DNA of 64,000 nucleotides from Paucihalobacter ruber (GTDB lineage: Bacteria > Bacteroidota > Bacteroidia > Flavobacteriales > Flavobacteriaceae), in contig NZ_VHIQ01000003.1 of the NCBI RefSeq assembly GCF_006494535.1, positions 372,001-436,000 on the forward strand, read 5' to 3'. A program made the translations under genes and the position numbers. Under the pieces are notes generated by a model. That model worked only from the letters and a program-made list of their open reading frames with translations, had not been told where the DNA came from and did not search any database. This document shows, piece by piece, positions 56,943 through 64,000 of this stretch. Numbering within the stretch: the first letter of the stretch is position 1; every line of letters begins with the position of its first letter.

Positions 56943-58715
56943 TTACATTCTTTCGGGTACACTAATACCCAATAAGCTACAAGCCGATTTAATAGTATTG
57001 GCTACACAATTGGCTAATTGTACCCTAAATAGTTTCTCATTTTTGGAATCGGCACCCAAAATTGACACGTTTTGATAAAATGTATTAAACGATTTTACCA
57101 AATCGTAAATATAGTTGGCAACTAACGCCGGACTAAAATTCTGTGCGGCATTCTGGATTACTTCAGGGAACAATTGTAGCTGTTTAATAAGCTCTTTCTC
57201 TTTTTCATGTAAAACAACAGTCTCGTCATGGTAGGCTTCATCAAGATTAGCCTTTCTTAAAATAGACTGAATTCTGGCATAAGTATACTGAATAAACGGG
57301 CCGGTATTACCTTGAAAATCGATGGATTCCTTTGGATCAAATAAAATGCGCTTTTTCGGATCTACCTTCAATATATAATATTTTAAAGCGCCTAACCCGA
57401 TAGTTTTATACAAATCTTGCTTTTCTTGCTCGCTATAGCCCTCTAGTTTACCCAATTCCTGAGAAATTTCGGCTGCGGTTTGCGTCATTTCGTCCATTAA
57501 ATCATCGGCATCGACAACCGTACCCTCGCGACTTTTCATTTTACCGCTTGGTAAATCAACCATTCCGTAACTTAAATGATATAAATTTTTGGCCCAGTCA
57601 AATCCTAATTTTTTTAGAATTAAAAATAGCACTTTAAAATGATAATCTTGCTCGTTTCCAACGGTATAAACCATTCCTGTAACATCATGATGATCTTTAA
57701 TTCGCTGAATAGCGGTGCCAATATCCTGAGTCATGTACACTGCGGTACCGTCTGAACGCAAGACTATTTTTTCGTCTAAACCGTCAGGTGTTAAATCGCA
57801 CCAAACAGAGCCATCGTCTTTTTTATAAAAAACACCTTTTTTTAAACCTTCGGCAATAAATTCTTTACCCAGCAAATAAGTTTCGCTTTCATAATAATAA
57901 CTATCAAAATCAACACCAATGTTTTGGTAAGTAACTTCAAAGCCATCATAAACCCAGTTATTCATTTGTTTCCAAAGAGCAACCACATCAGGATCACCGG
58001 CTTCCCATTGTCTAAGCATCTCTTGAGCTTCCAGTAAGATAGGCGCATTTTTTTTGGCGTCTTCTTCAGTGTAACCTTCAGAAATTAGTTGTGCAATTTG
58101 TTTTTTATATTCAGCATCAAATTTTACGTAATAATTACCTACCAGTTTATCACCTTTTAACCCGGTAGATTCTGGTGTTTCACCATTACCAAAGCGTTGC
58201 CATGCCAGCATACTCTTGCAGATATGAATACCTCTGTCGTTTATAATTTGGGTTTTGTAAACTTTGTGGCCAGCAGCATTTAAAATTTCAGAAACACTGT
58301 ATCCCAACAACACGTTACGCACATGGCCCAAATGCAAAGGTTTGTTGGTATTAGGCGATGAATACTCAACAATTACAGATTGGCCGCTGTTATTTGAAAA
58401 TCCATAATTCTGCAAATTCTTTATCTCGTTGAAAAAAGACAAATAATAGCTATCTGCAATTTCGAGGTTTAAAAAACCCTTCACCACATTAAAAGCCTTA
58501 ACAACTTCAACATTTTGCTGCAAAAACTCACCAATTTGTTCTCCGATAACCTGTGGATTACCCTTAATAAATTTTAACAAACCAAAGACGACTACTGTAA
58601 TATCACCTGGAAATTCCTTGCGGGTTGCTTGAAATTCGACCGTTTCAATATCTACCGAAAAAGTGGTTTTAACTGCTTTTTTAATTTCGATTTCCAGAAC
58701 TTGCTGAAGCGTCAT
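56943..58715 (-). CDS. argS: Arginyl-tRNA synthetase
   Basis: Class I enzyme charging tRNA-Arg. I chose the ATG at 58715 (MTLQQVLEIEIKKAV), giving 590 residues; a TTG-initiated extension to 58781 adds 22 residues unlike the family. The N-terminal Arg-tRNA recognition domain is followed by VEYSSPNTNKPLHLGHVRN, which contains the HIGH-type HLGH. SGKMKSREGTVV stands where the KMSKS loop falls, and the DALR anticodon-binding domain ends the protein. Confidence 0.96.
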   Translation of the reverse strand: MTLQQVLEIEIKKAVKTTFSVDIETVEFQATRKEFPGDITVVVFGLLKFIKGNPQVIGEQIGEFLQQNVEVVKAFNVVKGFLNLEIADSYYLSFFNEIKNLQNYGFSNNSGQSVIVEYSSPNTNKPLHLGHVRNVLLGYSVSEILNAAGHKVYKTQIINDRGIHICKSMLAWQRFGNGETPESTGLKGDKLVGNYYVKFDAEYKKQIAQLISEGYTEEDAKKNAPILLEAQEMLRQWEAGDPDVVALWKQMNNWVYDGFEVTYQNIGVDFDSYYYESETYLLGKEFIAEGLKKGVFYKKDDGSVWCDLTPDGLDEKIVLRSDGTAVYMTQDIGTAIQRIKDHHDVTGMVYTVGNEQDYHFKVLFLILKKLGFDWAKNLYHLSYGMVDLPSGKMKSREGTVVDADDLMDEMTQTAAEISQELGKLEGYSEQEKQDLYKTIGLGALKYYILKVDPKKRILFDPKESIDFQGNTGPFIQYTYARIQSILRKANLDEAYHDETVVLHEKEKELIKQLQLFPEVIQNAAQNFSPALVANYIYDLVKSFNTFYQNVSILGADSKNEKLFRVQLANCVANTIKSACSLLGISVPERM

Positions 58716-59016
58716 GTGAATGTTATTTAAGGCGTCAAAGATACTATTTTTATTAATATTTGATGTTTGAACACCTTTCAATCAATCGGCTCTTCCAGCA
58801 TCAAAAATGACTAAAAAAGCAATTCTGAATTCATTCAAATTATAAACCTATGTGTTTGTTTTTGTGAGTTTTAAATACATTTATGCATTTCGCCGACAAA
58901 AGTGTATTTACTCTAATTTTTTGGCAGTTTATCGACATGTCGGATTTTTTTTATCATTCAACTTTCATTTTATCTAATTTTTCGGTATTAAATCCTCTAA
59001 ATTAGTATATGTAATA
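58716..59016. other. Non-coding gap upstream of argS and the histidine kinase region
   Basis: AT-rich, without a credible gene. The only notable structure is the perfect ten-base palindrome CGACATGTCG at 58933-58942, flanked by a T run. Too short to name an operator. Confidence 0.5.
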
Positions 59017-59184
59017 ATGTTTGTTGATTTTTGGAAGGCTATTAAATCAAGGTCCCAAACGTTGATGAATCCTAATGAAAAAACAATAACAGTTTTGTTA
59101 TGGTTTTTTGTGAACTTACTTAACCATTCCCTCAAGGCAAGTTGGCATCACATTTATATCACAACTAAAACTAACCAGCCATGA
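59017..59184 (+). CDS. Possible 55-residue small protein overlapping the histidine kinase start
   Basis: An open frame from ATG 59017 reads MFVDFWKAIKSRSQTL, then a hydrophobic patch (TITVLLWFFVNLLNH), and stops at a TGA that overlaps the kinase ATG as ATGA. Such overlap is typical of coupled genes, but the frame is short and I know no family. It could equally be chance within the kinase leader. Confidence 0.25.
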   Translation: MFVDFWKAIKSRSQTLMNPNEKTITVLLWFFVNLLNHSLKASWHHIYITTKTNQP

Positions 59185-61223
59185 AGCAGCAGTTAACGAT
59201 TTTAACTGCCCTGTTGTTTGCTCTGTTTGTTCCTGCCCAGAACGAACAAGTAGATCAACTTATACTGGATATTGCCTTTCAAACTAAAGATTCTGCCAAA
59301 GTTGATAGTTCTATAAAACTTATTGAAGCACTTTATAAAGCCGAAGATTACAAAAAAGCCTTACTATATATAGATCAAACCCAGCAACTGGCTTCTAAAA
59401 TTAACTACACCAAAGGAAATGCAGAGGCCAATTATTATCGCGCTTTGATTTATTCAGACAAGAACGACTATTTCAACGCTTTAGACAATTATAATAAATC
59501 CAGAAATTTTTACACGCAATTAAACGACACCTTAGGCATTGCCAAGGTTAGTAACAGTATTGGACTCATTGAAATTAAACGTGGAAATTACAGTACCGGC
59601 TTAAAAAATTCACTGTCGGCTATAGCTATTTTTGAAAAGAGAAATTTAAGAGACGAATTGAGCAAAGCCTACAGCAATTTAGCCGAAGCCTATCATCTAA
59701 CCAATCAAATTGAAAAAGCACTTGAGTTTAATCAAAAAGCCTTGAAAGTTAGAACACAGCTTGGTGATAGCACCGGAATGAAATTGTCTACCAAAAATAT
59801 TGCGCTGTTATATTCTAAAAGAAAAGAACATAGGAAGGCCATTGAGTTCTACGAACAAACGCTAAGTTTACTTAATCCTAAAACTGATCAGGACCTAAGA
59901 GGCGAAATATTACCAAGAATTGGATACGAATATTTACAATTTAGAGAATATGATAAGGCCACTAATTACCTACTTGAAGGTTTAGAATACAACCGAGAAA
60001 CCAAAAACCAAGAAGGAATTTTAATTTCTTTGAATGCCATAGGAAACTTAAATATTGAACAAAACAAATTAAAACTAGCCGAAATACAATTGGCCGAAGC
60101 CCTTACAATTGCGGAGCAAACCAACAATAAAAACGAACTTCTTAAAAACTATCGTTTACAAATCGCACTAGATTCTACACGTGGTTTTTATCAAAATGCA
60201 TTTAACTGGCAACGCAAATACTTTAACCTAAAAGAAACCTTAACTGCAGAAAGGCAACCACAAACCTTTGAAGAAACAGAAAACAGTACAGCCGAATCAA
60301 TTTTAGACAGTTCAATAACTAACGAAACAGACCATATTACCTCAAAATCTGAGATAGACAAAAAATATGAAATAGCCACTTATTTGTTGGGAATTGGTTT
60401 GTTAATTGCTTTGATAAGTTTATTTGTAACCGGAACTCAATACAACAAAGCTAAACAAGCTCAAATTGGTTTGGCAGCAAAAAATAAACAACTTACAGAG
60501 CACAACGCTGTTATTTTAGAACAAACGCAGCACTTAGAAGAAATCAACAAAGTTAAAGACAGACTGTTTTCAATTGTGTCTCACGATTTAAAAGATTCAA
60601 TCTCGTCAATTAAAGGATTTTTAGACTTACTTAAAGAAGACAGTATTACCAAAGAAGAGTTTAACGAATTGATACCCGAATTAAGTGAAAATGCCAACAA
60701 CGCCTCATTGCTTCTTTATAATTTATTAAATTGGTCTAAATCTCAAATGCAAAATTTAGAACCAAAACCTGAATTATTTAATATACAAGAGGTTTTTCAA
60801 ACAAAAATTAGTCTCATCGAACAAAAAGCAGAACAAAAAAGATTGGCTGTAATAGACGAGTCTCAAAGAGACCATGTTTATGCAGATCGCAGCATGATTG
60901 AAATTGTAATTCAAAATTTGCTGACCAATGCAGTTAAATTTAGCCGCGTTGGAGATGTCATTACTGTTAGCAGTCAAGATTTTGGTGATAAAGTAAGATT
61001 GAGCGTGGAAGATACGGGCGTTGGTATTTCAAAAGAAAATATGGATAAATTGTTTAAAAACGACGCCTTTACCACCATAGGTACCAAAAACGAAAAAGGT
61101 ACCGGTTTAGGTTTAACGATTTGTAAAGAACTGGTTGAGCTCAATAATGGCAAAATTTGGGTTGAAAGCACACCTAATGTTGGCAGTAAATTTTTTGTCG
61201 AACTGCCTAAAGCAGTCAAATAA
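59181..61223 (+). CDS. TPR-containing sensor histidine kinase
   Basis: The signal peptide ends near FVPAQ. Residues about 25-345 hold roughly seven TPR units (for example AYSNLAEAYHLTNQIEKALE), predicted outside the inner membrane. A helix follows near residues 396-418. A short coiled coil leads to the H box FSIVSHDLKDSISSIKGF with His468, where the Pro usual after HDL is absent. The ATPase domain has NLLTNAVKFSR, VEDTGVGIS and GTGLGLTICKELVE. At 680 residues it matches Bacteroidota TPR kinases. No response regulator is adjacent, so its partner is elsewhere. Confidence 0.9.
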   Translation: MKQQLTILTALLFALFVPAQNEQVDQLILDIAFQTKDSAKVDSSIKLIEALYKAEDYKKALLYIDQTQQLASKINYTKGNAEANYYRALIYSDKNDYFNALDNYNKSRNFYTQLNDTLGIAKVSNSIGLIEIKRGNYSTGLKNSLSAIAIFEKRNLRDELSKAYSNLAEAYHLTNQIEKALEFNQKALKVRTQLGDSTGMKLSTKNIALLYSKRKEHRKAIEFYEQTLSLLNPKTDQDLRGEILPRIGYEYLQFREYDKATNYLLEGLEYNRETKNQEGILISLNAIGNLNIEQNKLKLAEIQLAEALTIAEQTNNKNELLKNYRLQIALDSTRGFYQNAFNWQRKYFNLKETLTAERQPQTFEETENSTAESILDSSITNETDHITSKSEIDKKYEIATYLLGIGLLIALISLFVTGTQYNKAKQAQIGLAAKNKQLTEHNAVILEQTQHLEEINKVKDRLFSIVSHDLKDSISSIKGFLDLLKEDSITKEEFNELIPELSENANNASLLLYNLLNWSKSQMQNLEPKPELFNIQEVFQTKISLIEQKAEQKRLAVIDESQRDHVYADRSMIEIVIQNLLTNAVKFSRVGDVITVSSQDFGDKVRLSVEDTGVGISKENMDKLFKNDAFTTIGTKNEKGTGLGLTICKELVELNNGKIWVESTPNVGSKFFVELPKAVK

Positions 61224-61231
61224 ATCTCTTA

Positions 61232-62164
61232 TTAAGACTTAGGCAGAAACACCTCAGCCATCATACAACGAGCACTGCCGCCGCCACAAGTTTCAATAGT
61301 TTCTAAAGACGAAGACACAATTTTACAGTGCTGTTCTATAGTCGTTTTTTGTTCTTGCGTTAAGCTATCGTGAGCAGATTTGCTCATCACTAATAAGTCT
61401 TGATTATTTAAACCTTTTAATTGCAACATATTACCCGCAAACTGATGCATTTGAGATTCGGTAATGGCAATAATTGTTTTACCGGTGTTTTTTAAATGTT
61501 GAAGTACTTGCTTGCGTTCTTTTTTATTGTCGATACTGTCTAAACAAATTACTGCAATTTTAGACCCAATACACATCATAACATTGGTGTGATATATAGG
61601 TAATCTTTGGTTATCTGCAGTTTGATAAGCTGTAAATACCACGGGAAAGTAATCGAAATCTTCGCAAAACTCTATAAATAAATCTTCATCGGCTCTTGGT
61701 GACAGTGCACAATAAGCTATTTTATTTTCGCGGTCCAAAACTAAGCTGCCGGTACCTTCCAAAAACAAACCTTCGTCTTCTGCGCTGCTATAATCAATGA
61801 TGTTTTCAATTTTAAAACCTTCACGCTCCAGGGTCATAAAGACTTCTTCACGACGTTCCTTTCTACGGTTTTCAGCAAACATCGGATAGACGGCTACATC
61901 GCCATTTTCATGAAAACTCACCCAATTGTTCGGGAAAATAGAATCTGGTGTATCTAGCAATTCGTCATCGCTTTCAACTATCACATTAACACCATTGGAT
62001 CTCAATACCTGCACAAAATCATCAAATTCTTGTTGCGCCTTTTTATTAATTTCAGCATTTTTTAAATTCAAATCTTCCTGAAAGTAATTATTTACCGCGG
62101 TCTGTTCATTCATTCTAAAATGAACAGGTCTTATCATTAAAATGGTATTGGTAGCTTGAGCCAT
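61232..62164 (-). CDS. ctlX: Citrulline utilization hydrolase CtlX (amidinotransferase fold)
   Basis: A 310-residue guanidine-group-modifying enzyme related to arginine deiminase and dimethylarginine hydrolase. Key segments: DSIFPNNWVSFH with the acidic catalytic residue, EGTGSLVLDR, YCALSPRADED, HTNVMMCIG with the catalytic His, and the C-terminal nucleophile Cys in CGGGSARCMMAEVF. By family it releases urea or ammonia from citrulline-type substrates. TATTTTTG on the minus strand (62190-62197) may be its -7 promoter element. Confidence 0.85.
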   Translation of the reverse strand: MAQATNTILMIRPVHFRMNEQTAVNNYFQEDLNLKNAEINKKAQQEFDDFVQVLRSNGVNVIVESDDELLDTPDSIFPNNWVSFHENGDVAVYPMFAENRRKERREEVFMTLEREGFKIENIIDYSSAEDEGLFLEGTGSLVLDRENKIAYCALSPRADEDLFIEFCEDFDYFPVVFTAYQTADNQRLPIYHTNVMMCIGSKIAVICLDSIDNKKERKQVLQHLKNTGKTIIAITESQMHQFAGNMLQLKGLNNQDLLVMSKSAHDSLTQEQKTTIEQHCKIVSSSLETIETCGGGSARCMMAEVFLPKS

Positions 62165-62281
62165 ATTTGTTAACGCATAATTTAAGATACAAAAATAAAT
62201 TATTTAAACCCCATTGTATTGAAGTGTGACATAATTTTTACGAGCAAATTGATTATGTTTGATGTCAATTTTATAAAAAAG

Positions 62282-64000
62282 ATGAAAAAATATTTATCTC
62301 TTGTAATTTTTGTGATGTTCAGTTGTTCTGAAAAAAATGATATAAATTTTGACTTTACAACCAAATTTGAAAAGTCAAACGGAATTGAAACAGCTACTTA
62401 TCAAGAAACAATAAACTACTATAAAGCACTTGAAAAAACGTTTAAATCTATTAAAGTTGATAGTTTTGGAACCACCGACTCCGGGTTTCCTTTGCATCTT
62501 GTAACGCTAAATCCCGATGCCGAATTTAATTTTAGAACCATTGCAAAAGACAAAAGAATAATTCTTATCAATAACGGTATTCACCCAGGCGAATCAGATG
62601 GTATTGACGCGACCATGATGTTGTTTAGAGATTTGGCCAACGGTACTATTAAAATGCCAAAAAACGTAGTATTAACCACCATCCCAATATATAACATAGG
62701 CGGAAGTCTTAACCGAAACAACACCACACGAACCAATCAAAATGGTCCGTTAGAATACGGTTTTAGAGGCAACGCCAGAAATTATGATCTCAATCGTGAT
62801 TTTATAAAAAGCGATACCAAGAACGCCAAAACGTTCGCGGAAATATTTCACACGGTAAACCCAGATGTTTTTATAGACAACCATGTAAGTAATGGCGCCG
62901 ATTATCAATACACCTTAACCCATTTGTTCACGCAACACAATAAATTAGGTGGTGAATTAGGCATTTATTTGAACGATCAATTAATGCCCAAATTAGAACA
63001 ATCTTTAAACAACAAAGATTGGATTATTACACCCTATGTAAATGTTTTTAACAGAACACCCGAAAGTGGATTTTCTCAATTTTTTGATTCACCGCGTTAT
63101 TCAACCGGATACACTACACTTTTTAATTGCTTAGGAATGATGGTAGAAACACATATGCTAAAACCATATCAACAACGTGTTGAAGGCGCTTACGAGCTCA
63201 TGGCATCAATGTTGCAAATTGTTGATAACGATAGTGAAGTCATTAAAGACTTAAGAAATAAACAGGCAATAAGCTATAATGCCGGAGATTTTTATCCGTT
63301 GAACTGGGAGTTAGACACCACTAAATCAAGCATATTAAATTTTAAAGGCTTTGAAGCTGAAAATATTACCAGCACAGTAACAGGATTGCCCAGATTAAAA
63401 TATAATAGCAGCAAACCTTTTGAAAAAGAAGTGGTTTACAAAAATTATTTTAAGCCTTCAGATAGTGTAGCCATACCAAAAGCTTATGTTATTCCTCAAG
63501 GTTGGCATGATGTTATTGAACTTTTAGAAATAAATCACGTGGAGTTGAACAGATTCAAAACCGACACAATCATTGAAGTTGAAAGTTACAGAATTACAGA
63601 CTACAAAACCAGAACATCAGCCTATGAAGGTCATTATTCACACTACAACACCAAGGTTGAAGTATTTAATAAACAAATAAACTTTAGAAAAGGAGATTAC
63701 TATATAGAAACAAAACAAAATGCAGTAAGATATCTGTTGGAAACTCTGGAACCAAAAGCAGTAGATTCCTTCTTTAACTGGAATTTTTTTGATACCATTC
63801 TTCAGCAAAAAGAAGGATTTTCTCCTTACGTTTGGGAAGACAAGATTATAGAGTTATTTGCACAAAACCCAAGACTGCAAATTGCTTTTAATATGAAAAA
63901 ATCTTTAGAACCTGACTTTGCCAAAAATTGGTACGCTCAGCTAGACTGGCTACATAAACAAAGTGATTTTTACGAAAAAGCACACATGCAATACCCAGTC
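62282..64000 (+). CDS. M14-family zinc carboxypeptidase lipoprotein (3'-truncated by window edge)
   Basis: The frame is open from ATG 62282 to the last base (573 codons), so the C terminus is missing. A short lipoprotein signal ends in FVMFSC (Cys15). The peptidase zinc site is His101 and Glu104 in NNGIHPGESDG, with a third His at 201 in FIDNHVSNG. NARNYDLNRDF supplies substrate-binding residues, and MMVETHMLKPYQQR carries a candidate catalytic Glu. Likely an envelope-bound carboxypeptidase acting on peptides; cleavage preference unknown. Confidence 0.85.
   Translation, partial: MKKYLSLVIFVMFSCSEKNDINFDFTTKFEKSNGIETATYQETINYYKALEKTFKSIKVDSFGTTDSGFPLHLVTLNPDAEFNFRTIAKDKRIILINNGIHPGESDGIDATMMLFRDLANGTIKMPKNVVLTTIPIYNIGGSLNRNNTTRTNQNGPLEYGFRGNARNYDLNRDFIKSDTKNAKTFAEIFHTVNPDVFIDNHVSNGADYQYTLTHLFTQHNKLGGELGIYLNDQLMPKLEQSLNNKDWIITPYVNVFNRTPESGFSQFFDSPRYSTGYTTLFNCLGMMVETHMLKPYQQRVEGAYELMASMLQIVDNDSEVIKDLRNKQAISYNAGDFYPLNWELDTTKSSILNFKGFEAENITSTVTGLPRLKYNSSKPFEKEVVYKNYFKPSDSVAIPKAYVIPQGWHDVIELLEINHVELNRFKTDTIIEVESYRITDYKTRTSAYEGHYSHYNTKVEVFNKQINFRKGDYYIETKQNAVRYLLETLEPKAVDSFFNWNFFDTILQQKEGFSPYVWEDKIIELFAQNPRLQIAFNMKKSLEPDFAKNWYAQLDWLHKQSDFYEKAHMQYPV

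Noticed and set aside
58933-58942. Palindrome CGACATGTCG as a regulator site
   Set aside because: A single ten-base palindrome with no second copy seen and no regulator gene nearby; chance is a fair explanation.

Overview
The window is AT-rich chromosomal DNA from a member of the Flavobacteriaceae (Bacteroidota), most likely marine. Several independent features point there: two secreted proteins with type IX secretion (T9SS) sorting domains, an ECF sigma/FecR/TonB-receptor cassette, a SecDF fusion, a Rho factor with a long Asn/Gln/Lys-rich insertion, DUF1599, DUF3667, DUF4293 and Lacal_2735 family proteins, TAnnTTTG-type promoters, and a green-type proteorhodopsin paired with a Blh beta-carotene cleavage enzyme. 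I see no insertion sequence, prophage, CRISPR array or rRNA operon. Most of the window is housekeeping and envelope genes.

Layout. 1-4632: the tail of a glycosidase gene, then a 1240-residue protein that joins a cellulose-synthase-like GT2 membrane enzyme to a GH26-like barrel and a second, apparently inactive, barrel. 4642-8184 (minus): tpiA, an ABC permease with no canonical start codon, a DoxX-type membrane protein and DUF1599. 8254-11367 (plus): an overlapping run of folP, a lipoprotein, the c-di-AMP synthase cdaA and DUF3667. 11336-18836: an ABC exporter and truA, a phosphodiesterase, DUF4293, rho, rpsT, tRNA-Glu and proS. 18937-24398: a Trp/Gly-rich lipoprotein, a FadL-type porin and a large T9SS protein. 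24594-28440: folE, cysS, yidD, lgt and a DUF192 lipoprotein. 28520-35824 (minus): secDF, mdh, an outer-membrane protein and gyrB.

36195-49147 holds an M24 peptidase, an acyloxyacyl hydrolase-like barrel, asnB, a T9SS protein with YCF48-like repeats, DUF2911, queE, a RidA homologue with a lipoprotein signal, a tight run of lipoprotein/cupin/hydrolase/rluF/VOC genes, then folD and ffh. Between folD and ffh is a short non-coding patch of iterated ACRGATTTAC-type units.

49313-54943 is the most interesting region. An ECF sigma factor, a FecR anti-sigma and an outer-membrane receptor with an STN domain read to the right. An acidic repeat lipoprotein and a 100-residue protein read to the left. Three of the promoter regions carry the same element, GGTAGGA-N16-TGTT, with an invariant 16-base spacer. 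One copy overlaps completely with a predicted vegetative promoter for the sigma gene. This looks like a self-contained surface-signalling circuit whose sigma factor drives its own anti-sigma/receptor operon plus the two divergent genes.

54940-64000: blh and proteorhodopsin face away from each other, followed by a Lacal_2735 small protein, argS, a TPR-containing histidine kinase, the citrulline hydrolase ctlX, and a zinc carboxypeptidase lipoprotein that runs off the end of the window.
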